From positions 62,001-126,000 of the forward strand of contig CBDDIZ010000034.1 in assembly GCA_965229305.1 (NCBI GenBank): 64,000 bases of DNA, read 5' to 3'. Below are positions 35,708 to 43,738 of this stretch, piece by piece. The position numbers and the translations under genes are program-made. The notes under the pieces are model-generated. The model searched no databases, was not told the origin of the DNA, and saw only the letters and a program-made list of their open reading frames with translations. The stretch comes from JALHNI01 sp965229305. Its GTDB lineage: Bacteria; Acidobacteriota; Terriglobia; Bryobacterales; Bryobacteraceae. The stretch's first letter is position 1, and every line of letters begins with the position of its first letter.

Positions 35708-35789
35708 CGCAGGATCTTCCTTTCGTGCCCTTACCGCTGATGCAGCAAGGAAGAACTGGCGCCGTCACCCTTACTCTACACGACTGGCA

Positions 35790-35821
35790 CTTGGCACGAT
35801 TGGCACTTTGCACGATTGGGC
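35790..35821. repeat. Two imperfect tandem 16-bp units
   Basis: CTTGGCACGATTGGCA is followed directly by CTTTGCACGATTGGGC; a further partial copy (ACTGGCAC) precedes them. They sit about 95 bp before an exported esterase gene and just outside the divergent propeller gene, so they could be regulator sites or slippage products. Confidence 0.6.
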
Positions 35822-35912
35822 GGGCGGGCCTGAGTTGAGGGAAGTGGGTGTGCGCTTCCGAGACACAAGATCGGCATTCTACAATGGTCGCCACGTTCCG
35901 CGAGAATCAAAC

Positions 35913-36830
35913 ATGCGCTACTGGTACCTCCTTCCGAATCTCTTCCTTTTTCTATTCGCGTCGTCGGCGTGGGGGCAGCGCGAGCCGCTGAAGTTCGATA
36001 TCACGTGGGTGAACGCGCCGAAGGAGATGCCGCGCGGCGTGACGCATCATACGTTTCGCAGCCAGGCGATGCAGACCGAGGTGGGGTTCAGTCTGTATCT
36101 GCCGCCGGACTATGCGAGCTCGGAGGGGAAGCGCTATCCGGTGATTTACTGGCTGCACGGGGCGGGCGGGAATGAGGCGCAGGGGATGGTGCAGGCGGCG
36201 ATGCTGGACCGGGCGATTGCGGCTGGGGTGATGCCGCCGACGATCCTGGTGATTCCGAACGGAGGGAAACGGTCGGAGTATCGGGATTGGCCGGAGCAGA
36301 AGGTAATGTCCGAGACGATGATCGTACGGGAGTTGATTCCGCTGGTGGACGCGCGGTACCGGACGCAGGCGGGACCGATGGGCCGGGCGATTGAGGGCAT
36401 GTCGATGGGTGGGAACGGGTCGTTGAAGCTAGCGTTGAAGTACCCGGAGTTGTTTGGGTCCGTGGTGGCGGTGGCGGGGACGTATGGGCGTATCCGACTG
36501 GATGGTTATTACTATTTGGGCGTGCAACCGGAGCAGCAGCGTTGGGTGGCGCAATTGGCGCAGTGGTACTCGGCGGACGATGACGTGTTTGCTTTGGCGG
36601 AGAAGAACTACGGGCGGCTGGGGCATCTGCGGATCCGGTTGTTGATTGGGACGCAGGATGTGTCGTTTCCCGATTCGGAAAAGCTGCATGTGCATTTGCG
36701 GGACCTGGGGGTGGCGCATGAGTACGAGATCCTGCTGGGGGTGAGTCACAACATGCAGGCGTATTATGAGCGGGCGGGTCTGCATGGGTTTCAGTTTCAG
36801 GCGGCGGGGTTTGAGCGGAGCAAGCGTTAG
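35913..36830 (+). CDS. Secreted esterase, CE1/esterase D-like
   Basis: About 305 residues from ATG 35913 with signal peptide (YLLPNLFLFLFASSAWGQ). The hydrolase core has VGFSLYLPPDY, YPVIYWLHGAGGNE, the nucleophile elbow IEGMSMGGNGSLKLAL and a late GVSHNMQAYY that carries the histidine. Similar proteins are feruloyl/acetyl esterases or putative S-formylglutathione hydrolase-like enzymes. The export signal favours a polysaccharide ester substrate. Confidence 0.82.
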   Translation: MRYWYLLPNLFLFLFASSAWGQREPLKFDITWVNAPKEMPRGVTHHTFRSQAMQTEVGFSLYLPPDYASSEGKRYPVIYWLHGAGGNEAQGMVQAAMLDRAIAAGVMPPTILVIPNGGKRSEYRDWPEQKVMSETMIVRELIPLVDARYRTQAGPMGRAIEGMSMGGNGSLKLALKYPELFGSVVAVAGTYGRIRLDGYYYLGVQPEQQRWVAQLAQWYSADDDVFALAEKNYGRLGHLRIRLLIGTQDVSFPDSEKLHVHLRDLGVAHEYEILLGVSHNMQAYYERAGLHGFQFQAAGFERSKR

Positions 36831-36869
36831 CGGGGCGGGAACAGGCGAGATCTCGGTTAGGCTGAGGGA

Positions 36870-37229
36870 ATGAAGTCGAACAAGGTGACGGTCTTCCATA
36901 ACCCGAACTGCGGCACGTCGCGCAACGTGCTGGCACTACTGCGGGAGCGGGGGATCGTGCATGAGGTGATTGAGTATTTGAAGACGCCGCCGACGCGTGA
37001 GGAACTGACCATGCTGGTGCGGCACTCCGGGTTGGGGGCGCGGGCCTTTCTGCGGACGCGGGAGAAGCTTTACGACGAGTTGGACCTGGCGAATCCGAAG
37101 TGGACGGAGGATGAACTGATCGGATTTGTCGCCGAGAATCCGGGGCTGTTGAATCGTCCGGTAGTGCGGACGGCCAAGGGGGTAAAGCCGTGCCGACCGG
37201 CGGAGTCCGTGCTGGAGTTGTTGGACTGA
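36870..37229 (+). CDS. arsC: ArsC-family reductase (glutaredoxin-type arsenate reductase-like)
   Basis: 119 residues of the thioredoxin-fold ArsC family: VTVFHNPNCGTSRNVLALLR with the catalytic Cys and C-x-T-S-R loop, LKTPPTREEL, and the C-terminal NRPVVRTAKGVKPCRP, where the conserved Arg pattern is kept. Family members reduce arsenate with glutathione/glutaredoxin or act as YfgD/Spx-like proteins. An ArsB-like permease gene lies about 6.5 kb downstream, but they are not in one operon. Confidence 0.82.
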   Translation: MKSNKVTVFHNPNCGTSRNVLALLRERGIVHEVIEYLKTPPTREELTMLVRHSGLGARAFLRTREKLYDELDLANPKWTEDELIGFVAENPGLLNRPVVRTAKGVKPCRPAESVLELLD

Positions 37230-37295
37230 CTAGGCTATGGCTGGGTACCGCTGCCCGAGGGGGCGCGTCGACCGCTGCCGCCTGGGGAATCAACT

Positions 37296-37820
37296 ATGTT
37301 TTCACCGATCGGCCGAAGCTGTTTTGTGGTCTGTCTGGCGATGTTGGCGTCCTGCTCAGCGTCACCCAATCGGTATCTGTTCAAATCGCCAAGCGCGGGG
37401 AAGTCTGTGCTCGTGGAGACCAGTGAGAAAAGAGGGCGAATCGTGATGTCGGCGAGCGACTTCATCTTACTGGAACATGCAGTCAGCGTCGCGTGGGTGG
37501 GTTTCTCGCGCGATGGCAATCGATTTACCACGATCGTCTGCAGTGCGGATCCAGACTACGCGGACACGATTCTTCGGCAAGAATTTCACAGCATTCCAGC
37601 ATCTCGATGGAATGATGCCCCCACCGACTTTGGCGAATCCGATGCGGCGTTGGTGTCCTCTCTTCGTTCGACCTTTACGCTTGACGCGGCTTGGCCGGAC
37701 CGGGACGTCTTGTGGTGGTTTTGCGTCAACGGCGGAAGGCATGCGATGGAGGACCGAGGGGCCTGGGCGGCGGAGGGCGGCAAGTCGCTGACACTTCCCG
37801 ATGACGTGAGGCGTCACTGA
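37296..37820 (+). CDS. Uncharacterised lipoprotein
   Basis: 174 residues. The N-terminus (CFVVCLAMLASCSAS) has a lipobox (LASC), predicting a lipid-anchored protein. The rest has no motif I recognise. The end is 61 bp from the frameshifted convergent gene. Moderate confidence because the start lacks a clear ribosome binding site. Confidence 0.5.
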   Translation: MFSPIGRSCFVVCLAMLASCSASPNRYLFKSPSAGKSVLVETSEKRGRIVMSASDFILLEHAVSVAWVGFSRDGNRFTTIVCSADPDYADTILRQEFHSIPASRWNDAPTDFGESDAALVSSLRSTFTLDAAWPDRDVLWWFCVNGGRHAMEDRGAWAAEGGKSLTLPDDVRRH

Positions 37821-37877
37821 GCGCGGAGGATTAAGGCCCGAGGCGAAGTCGTCCCCGGGCCTTCTTCGAAGAGAGGG

Positions 37878-38491
37878 CTAGCGTAAGCCGAGCGTGCCGG
37901 GGACGCCGGGGGCGCCACCGCGGACGGTTTGGCCGTTGATGGTGTCGGCGTCAACGACGGTCTTGCCGAGGACCGTCTTGCGGCATAGCCGGTGATGGTG
38001 ATATTGGAGCCGACGGCGGCGAGGGTGGAGATGGTGGAGCCAAGGTGAGGCGGAGTCTTGACGATGGTGCCATCGCTCAGGACCAGGCCGTTGATCTCGC
38101 CGCGGCCGCCGTAGTTGAACTGGGCGACGCGGCCGGTGCTGCTATAGGCGGTTTCGCTGCCCGGTTGGGGAATCGTGATGGTGATGTTGCGGGCGGAGTT
38201 GACGACCGAGGTCGCGTCGACCCGCTGCACGCCGGTGTCGGTGGTGAGGCCGTAGCCGGAGACCTGGACGGAGTCACCGACGGCGAAGTTGGAGAGGACG
38301 AGCGCGCCGCCGCGGACGTGGACGAGCGTGGTGCCGAGCAGGAAGCCGGACCGTTCGCCTTCACCGCCGAAGTTGAACTGGGAGATGGTCCCGGAAACCG
38401 AGGTCGCGCTGCCGGTGGGGATGGCCCCGGGCTGGGCGAACAAGGAACCGACGACGAAGCCGGTGAGGAAGAGGATGGAAAGATTCTTCAT
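37878..38491 (-). pseudogene. Secreted OB-fold-repeat protein with a one-base frameshift
   Basis: The signal peptide MKNLSILFLTGFVVGSLFAQ is followed by two DUF5666-like repeats (SGTISQFNFGGEGERSGFLL and STGRVAQFNYGGRGEINGLV). After ITGYA at about 37985 the frame turns into Arg/Ser/Pro-rich residues that run past the expected end. Adding one base there restores KTVLGKTVVDADTINGQTVR and a stop at 37878, giving about 204 residues. The local run CGGC was probably CGGGC. This is either a true frameshift mutation or a sequencing error. AAGGGGGG precedes the start. Confidence 0.75.
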
Positions 38492-38813
38492 AGTGAGTGC
38501 CCCCCTTAAAAGGCACGGCCTGGCGGATGCAGGCCGATCGCCAATTGGGGGACTGCTGCGAAGTGATAGTAGGAAAAAGAGTTACGAGATCAGGTCCGGA
38601 GCGCTGGACGTTACCGGCCGTGCTTATTGCTCTCGTTGTTGTTCGGCTGGCGCTCAGTGCCCTGGCCGGGCAGGGAGAGGCGGTGTGACTGCCGTGGGAA
38701 GCGACTTGTTCGCTTTCCACTCGGTGGTGTGCGGAATCCTCTCGGTGGCTGAACGGTAAACAGCGCAAAATAAACGTGTGAGAGCTGGGCACGGAGTTGC
38801 ATGGTTACGGGGC
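38492..38813. other. Divergent intergenic region, 322 bp
   Basis: Separates the frameshifted secreted-protein gene (minus) from the kinase operon (plus). Promoters for both must lie here. I see no strong -35/-10 pair, no GG-N10-GC sigma-54 site and no tRNA or riboswitch. Confidence 0.4.
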
Positions 38814-39467
38814 ATGCGTTGCGCCCGCGTCTTTCTCGTCTTGCTGGTCTTCGCTGGCGCCCATGATCTGAAGAGCCAGCCGCCTCCGGCGCCCCAGGGG
38901 AGTGCGCAGGGGCGCCCGGCGCCGCCCCCGCCCCCACCACCGGACCCGGCGCGGCGGATGGAGGAGATCCGGAAGCGACTAGCGGAGCGGCCGGCGCCGG
39001 TGGGGGGGGCACGGACAGATGCAGCGCAGGTCGCCGAGCAGCGGGCGCTGGTGGCGTTTGCTACGCAATATCTGAAGGAGGCGGAACAGGCCATTCAGGC
39101 GGGGGAACAGTTCAAGGCGGATCGTTTGATCGATGCGGCCGATGCCTGCCGGCGTCCGCTTGATCATCTGAGGCACATCGAGGAGGAGCAGCGAGCGCCG
39201 ACGGACCGGCCTGCGCCGCCGGTACCGTTGGCGGTTCATCTGCGGCAGGTTTACTTTCGCCTGCGGCTGGCCGACGTCTTCTTGCAGGAGATTCGGCCAA
39301 AGGCGCCGACGCGTTTGCTCGAGATCGCCAGAGCTTACTACGCACGGGCGCTGGCGGCTCAACGCGCCAAGCAGGACCGGATGGCCGAGGAGTATGCGGC
39401 AGCGGCCAACGACTTGACGCATGCGCTGGAGCACCTGGCGCAGGGCAGCATTGCGGTGACTCGATGA
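38814..39467 (+). CDS. Uncharacterised exported helical protein of the kinase operon
   Basis: About 217 residues from ATG 38814 (GTG 38778 is in frame upstream). The signal segment ARVFLVLLVFAGAHDLKSQ is followed by a proline-rich linker (PPPPPPPDPARR) and long amphipathic helices (AFATQYLKEAEQAIQAGEQF, ARAYYARALAAQRAKQDRMA). The shape suggests a periplasmic helical-bundle partner or sensor. It overlaps the histidine kinase start by 4 bp, so it is probably a dedicated third component. Confidence 0.6.
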   Translation: MRCARVFLVLLVFAGAHDLKSQPPPAPQGSAQGRPAPPPPPPPDPARRMEEIRKRLAERPAPVGGARTDAAQVAEQRALVAFATQYLKEAEQAIQAGEQFKADRLIDAADACRRPLDHLRHIEEEQRAPTDRPAPPVPLAVHLRQVYFRLRLADVFLQEIRPKAPTRLLEIARAYYARALAAQRAKQDRMAEEYAAAANDLTHALEHLAQGSIAVTR

Positions 39468-40921
39468 CCAAGCGTTTGGGGCAGAAGCGCTTTCAACTGC
39501 AACTGCTGTTCGCGCTGGTGGCCGTGGTGGCGCTGGCGGGATTGACGATTCCGGTGGTCCTGCGCACGCTGCAACAGGCCGAGAGCTACGTAACCAGCAA
39601 CACGGAGTTGGCGCTCACACAGGCGCTGGCGGATCTGAATCGCGAGTCGCGGTTGCAGCGGCAGGAATCGACCAGTTGGAATGCACTGCCGTCAGACGCG
39701 CAGGAGATTACGTTGCGGGCCATCAGCCAGACGGTGCTGGGGTCCTATCCAGGAGTGGAGGGCGGTTTTTGGTTGAATTCGGCGTTTGTGGGGTACGCGT
39801 ATCCGACGCACGATTCGGGTCGGGAGAAGTCCGATGTGCCGGCGGCGGAGAGGGGAGAGATCGAGGCGACGATTCAGGAGGCTCTGCGGCAGGGGAGCAG
39901 CCGCCGGAGCCTGCGCGGCCGCCAGGATGTGGTGATCATCGCGGCCGCGCGGTTGACCTTCGATCGCACGGGAGTGGTATGGGCGATGAAGCGGTTGCCA
40001 GGACTGGCCGACCCCGATTCGCGGTTCGAGAACTGGGCACTGATGGTGCTCGCCGGGGTGGCATTACTCGGGGCGGCGGGGGTGCTGGCGACGGGCATCG
40101 GCCTAGCGCGAGGGATTGACCAGATTACGCGCGGGTTGGCGTCGCTGAATGAGGGCCAGCCGTGGCCGCTGAAGGAGCGGCAGGATGAGTTGGGGCAGAT
40201 CAGCGCGGCGATCAATGACATGGTGCAAGCGCGCCATCGATTGGAAGAGCAAGTCCGCCGGGAGGACCGGATGCGGACCATTGGGCGAATGGTGGGCCAG
40301 ATTGCGCATGAGATCCGCAACCCGCTGAACAGCATGCGCCTCTCGCTGCAGATGCTCGCCGGGCGGCACCAGGAGCAGCGTCTGCAGGCGCAGGACTTTC
40401 AGGTAGTGGTGCGGGAAGTTGACCGGATCAACGGCTTGCTGTCGGATCTGCTCTCGTTTCAACAGCCGCGCCAGGCGAGGCTGGCGGCGTATCCGGCCCG
40501 GGAACTGGCCGAAGAGAGCGCGGCGATGGTGGCGCAGCAATATCGAGAGCAGGCAGCAAGCTTGACGATTTGCGGCCCGGCCGAGGTGGCGGTGGTGGTG
40601 GATGGGGAGTTCGTGAAACAGATTCTGCTGAACCTGCTGCTGAATGCCGTGGAGACGGGGAAGCGAAACGTGGCGGTGCAAATCGTCATCCGGCCGCACG
40701 AACAAACTGTGACGCTCGAAGTGATCGACGATGGACCGGGGTTGAGTGCTGAGCAGCAGGAGCATTTGTTCGAGCCGTTCTTCACCACGAAGGCAGGGGG
40801 GCACGGACTGGGGCTGGCGCTTTCCCAGGAACTGGCGCAGACGATGGGCGCGAAGCTTTCGTACCGGGCCGTTTTGCCCCAGGGAGCCGCGTTCGGACTG
40901 GAAGTGAGGAGAAGCCAATGA
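39464..40921 (+). CDS. Membrane sensor histidine kinase, NtrB-like
   Basis: 485 residues. The first membrane helix is at 12-34, a periplasmic sensor region runs to about 190, and a second helix spans 191-215. A HAMP-like linker follows to about 260, then the H-box with His282 in GQIAHEIRNPLNSMR, N-box LNLLLNAVE, G1 EVIDDGPGL, F-box FEPFFTTKAGG and G2 HGLGLAL. The catalytic core resembles NtrB/AtoS kinases, which pair with sigma-54 activators. It overlaps the regulator gene by 4 bp. Confidence 0.92.
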   Translation: MTKRLGQKRFQLQLLFALVAVVALAGLTIPVVLRTLQQAESYVTSNTELALTQALADLNRESRLQRQESTSWNALPSDAQEITLRAISQTVLGSYPGVEGGFWLNSAFVGYAYPTHDSGREKSDVPAAERGEIEATIQEALRQGSSRRSLRGRQDVVIIAAARLTFDRTGVVWAMKRLPGLADPDSRFENWALMVLAGVALLGAAGVLATGIGLARGIDQITRGLASLNEGQPWPLKERQDELGQISAAINDMVQARHRLEEQVRREDRMRTIGRMVGQIAHEIRNPLNSMRLSLQMLAGRHQEQRLQAQDFQVVVREVDRINGLLSDLLSFQQPRQARLAAYPARELAEESAAMVAQQYREQAASLTICGPAEVAVVVDGEFVKQILLNLLLNAVETGKRNVAVQIVIRPHEQTVTLEVIDDGPGLSAEQQEHLFEPFFTTKAGGHGLGLALSQELAQTMGAKLSYRAVLPQGAAFGLEVRRSQ

Positions 40922-42279
40922 GTAAGCCGACCATCCTGGTGGCGGAAGATGAGAGCGCGGCGCGGGCGGCGCTGACCGAGCTTTTGGAAGGGCGCGGCTA
41001 TCGGGTGATTCCCGCGGAAGATGGGGCGCAATGTCTGGAGGTTTTGAGGCACCATACGGTGGATGCGGCTTTGTTGGACGTGCGGATGCCGGGCCTCGAC
41101 GGGCTGACGATCCTCAAGCGGGCGCGAGAGGCGGGTGTGGAGATCCCGTTCATCATCATGACGGCGCACGGGGACAGCGGCGTGGTGATCGACGCGATGA
41201 AGCTGGGTGCTTACGACTATCTTTCGAAGCCAGTGGATTTCGAGCATCTGGTGGCGAGGCTGGAGAAGGCGCTGGGCCAGCGGCGGGTGTCTCCGGTGAA
41301 GGAGAACGCTGGGGGAGGACCGCCGGAGCGCCCGGCGATGGTGGGCTACAGTCCGGCGATGCAGCACGTGTACAAACTGATCGGGCAGGCGGCGGCGACG
41401 GAGGCGACGGTGCTGATTCGCGGCGAGTCCGGGACAGGGAAGGAACTGGTGGTGAATGCGCTGCATCATAACAGCAGCCGTTACAAGGGTCCGTTGATCA
41501 AAGTGAATACGGCGGCGATTCCGGAGACGCTGCTGGAGGACGAATTGTTTGGGCATGAGAAAGGCGCCTTTACGAACGCGAACGCGCGGCGGTTGGGGCG
41601 CTTTGAAGAAGCCCACGGCGGCACGCTTTTCCTGGACGAGATCGGTGACCTGGCGCCCGCGCTGCAGGCAAAACTGCTGCGAGCGATTCAGGAACGGACG
41701 ATCGAACGGCTGGGGAGTGGTACGCCGATTAAAGTGGATGTGCGGCTGATCTCGGCGACAGCGCGGAATTTGGAAAGCGCGGTGAGCGAAGGGAGCTTCC
41801 GTGAGGACTTGTACTATCGCCTGAATGTGGTGGTGATTGAACTACCGCCGCTGCGCGACCGCCGGCAAGATATTCCGCCGCTGGTGCAGCACTTTCTGAG
41901 CCGCGGCGGCCGGCGTTTGGCGATGTCGCCCGCGGCCTTGCATCTCTTGTGCGACTATCATTGGCCCGGCAACATCCGAGAGTTGGAGAATACCGTGGAG
42001 CGGGCGGCCGTGTTGGCTCGTGGCGGCCTGATCGATGCTCCGGAGATTCAACTGATGCCGGTGACCCGGAGCGTGGAGCGGTGGACCGATATGATCCCGA
42101 TGACCAACGGGTGGCGGAAGAATCTGGCCGATGCGGAACGAGCGATGGTGATCCGGGCGCTTTCACTTGCGCGCGGCAATAAGACCAAGGCTGCGGATTT
42201 GTTGGGGATCAACCGGCGGATGATCTACGAAAAGATGCGGGAGTACGAGATTTCGGACTCAGTCGATGGGGCGACTTAG
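40918..42279 (+). CDS. Sigma-54-dependent response regulator, NtrC family
   Basis: 453 residues: receiver domain with D54 in LLDVRMPG, AAA+ domain with Walker A GESGTGKE (169-176) and Walker B LFLDEIGD (237-244), C-terminal Fis-type HTH (NKTKAADLLGINRRMIYEKM). The sigma-54 contact loop, GAFTGA in classical activators, reads GAFTNA (216-221). This may weaken or alter sigma-54 coupling, although variants with a changed fifth residue exist. It is coupled to the kinase and followed 117 bp later by an MFS exporter gene with a possible sigma-54 promoter. Confidence 0.93.
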   Translation: MSKPTILVAEDESAARAALTELLEGRGYRVIPAEDGAQCLEVLRHHTVDAALLDVRMPGLDGLTILKRAREAGVEIPFIIMTAHGDSGVVIDAMKLGAYDYLSKPVDFEHLVARLEKALGQRRVSPVKENAGGGPPERPAMVGYSPAMQHVYKLIGQAAATEATVLIRGESGTGKELVVNALHHNSSRYKGPLIKVNTAAIPETLLEDELFGHEKGAFTNANARRLGRFEEAHGGTLFLDEIGDLAPALQAKLLRAIQERTIERLGSGTPIKVDVRLISATARNLESAVSEGSFREDLYYRLNVVVIELPPLRDRRQDIPPLVQHFLSRGGRRLAMSPAALHLLCDYHWPGNIRELENTVERAAVLARGGLIDAPEIQLMPVTRSVERWTDMIPMTNGWRKNLADAERAMVIRALSLARGNKTKAADLLGINRRMIYEKMREYEISDSVDGAT

Positions 42280-42280
42280 T

Positions 42281-42323
42281 CGTTCGGTTTCTGCTCGCCG
42301 GGTGTTCGGTTTCCGCTCACTGG
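42281..42323 (+). repeat. Two 21-bp direct repeats upstream of the MFS gene
   Basis: CGTTCGGTTTCTGCTCGCCGG and TGTTCGGTTTCCGCTCACTGG lie 22 bp apart and share 17 of 21 positions, right after the NtrC-type regulator gene and 37-80 bp before the possible sigma-54 element. The spacing of about two helical turns suits an enhancer-like pair for a response regulator. Confidence 0.55.
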
Positions 42324-42359
42324 GATTGGGTTAACTTGACGGAAAGAAAGAAGGCGGCC

Positions 42360-42377
42360 TTGGCCACCGGCGTGCAA
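42360..42377 (+). promoter_or_regulatory. Possible sigma-54 (-24/-12) promoter
   Basis: TTGGCCACCGGCGTGCAA keeps the GG-N10-GC core (GG at 42362-42363, GC at 42374-42375) and matches TTGGC and TGCA of the sigma-54 consensus, with mismatches between. The predicted start of transcription would be near 42387, inside the ribosome-binding region GGGAGAGGG, which leaves a very short leader and weakens the case. Confidence 0.3.
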
Positions 42378-42396
42378 CGGCGGGAGAGGGTCAACG

Positions 42397-43671
42397 ATGC
42401 TTTCACTTGCTACGCTTAGCTCAAACGCCGCGCCTGAGCCATTGACGGCGGTCGCGCAAACCGGGAAGGCGAGTAGTGTGCGGGCGCTGGAATGGACGAC
42501 TTTCTTTCTCGCGGATATTCAGGCGGGTGTGGGGCCGTTCCTGGCGGCGTATCTGGCGAGCCTGGGCTGGCAAGCGGGCGAGGTGGGCCGGGCGTTGACG
42601 TTCGGCGGGTTAGTTACGGTGCTGCTTCAGACCCCCGCCGGATGGATGGTGGACCAAGTCATCTGGAAGCGGGGACTGCTCGCCGCGGCGAGCTTTTTGC
42701 TGGCACTAGGAGCGTTGTTACTGACTTGGTCCAGTTCGACTCAGGTCGTCTACACGGCGCAGGGCCTCATTGGAGTGGCGGCGCCGTTTCTGGGTCCGAC
42801 GCTGGCGGCGATCACGATGGGCTTGGTGGGTCATCGACTATTCGATCGTCAATTTGGCCGCAACCAGGGGTTCAATGCGGCGGGGAATCTATTCGCGGCG
42901 GCGCTGGTATTGCTCACGAGTCACTTGTTGGGCAATCGCGCGATCTTCCTGGCGGTGGCGGCGTTTGCCATCCCGGCGCTGGCCGCCACGTGGATGATCC
43001 GTTCGCCGGACATCGATCACCAGTTGGCACGCGGCGCGCCGGCTGGGCCGGTGGGCGGCGAGGACCGAACCGGCATGCGCCAACTGCTGCATGATCGGGT
43101 GTTGCTGGTGTTTCTGATCTGCGCCTTCCTCTTCCATTTCGCGAATGCGGCGATGCTGCCGCAACTCGGCGAACTGCTGGCTCAGGGCTCGCCGCAAGCC
43201 GCGGCGCCATTCATGGGTGCTTGCGTGGCGGTGACTCAGGTAGTGATGCTGGGGACGGCGGCCTACTTCGGCGCCGAGGCGACTCGGCGCGGACGCAAAC
43301 GGCTGCTGATTTGGGGTTTCGCCGCGTTGCCGGTGCGCGCCGTGCTTTACACGGTGTGGCACGCGGTGCCCGCCTTGCTGGCCGTGCAGATCCTGGATGG
43401 AATCGCTAACTCGATCTTTGGCGTAGTGGCGGTTTTGGTGATCGCCGACCGTACGCAGGGCACCGGGCGCTTCAACTTGGCGCAAGGCGCCTTGGGGACA
43501 GCCGTGGGCTTAGGCGCCGCCTTGAGTAACACCTTCGGCGGTATGCTGATGCAGCATGCTGGGCACGCCGTCTCGTTTCTGGCTTTGGGTGCCGTCGCGC
43601 TGCTGGCGACGGGGTTACTGGTGTGGGCGGTCCCGGAGACGTTGCCCACGGGGGCGGCGGACATTTCCTGA
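42397..43671 (+). CDS. Major facilitator superfamily transporter
   Basis: 424 residues with about twelve membrane helices. After a polar 25-residue N-terminus come WTTFFLADIQAGVGPFLAAY, the motif-A-like loop GWMVDQVIWKRGL between helices 2 and 3, and a middle loop near 225. It probably exports a small molecule, perhaps a drug or metal complex. GGGAGAGGG lies 6 nt before the ATG. It follows the NtrC-type gene and may be its target. The substrate is unknown. Confidence 0.82.
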   Translation: MLSLATLSSNAAPEPLTAVAQTGKASSVRALEWTTFFLADIQAGVGPFLAAYLASLGWQAGEVGRALTFGGLVTVLLQTPAGWMVDQVIWKRGLLAAASFLLALGALLLTWSSSTQVVYTAQGLIGVAAPFLGPTLAAITMGLVGHRLFDRQFGRNQGFNAAGNLFAAALVLLTSHLLGNRAIFLAVAAFAIPALAATWMIRSPDIDHQLARGAPAGPVGGEDRTGMRQLLHDRVLLVFLICAFLFHFANAAMLPQLGELLAQGSPQAAAPFMGACVAVTQVVMLGTAAYFGAEATRRGRKRLLIWGFAALPVRAVLYTVWHAVPALLAVQILDGIANSIFGVVAVLVIADRTQGTGRFNLAQGALGTAVGLGAALSNTFGGMLMQHAGHAVSFLALGAVALLATGLLVWAVPETLPTGAADIS

Positions 43672-43738
43672 TGACGAACTTACTCACGGATTTACTTAAA
43701 CGGCGGAAGTACCTACTCGAAGCGACGCGAAGGGGACG

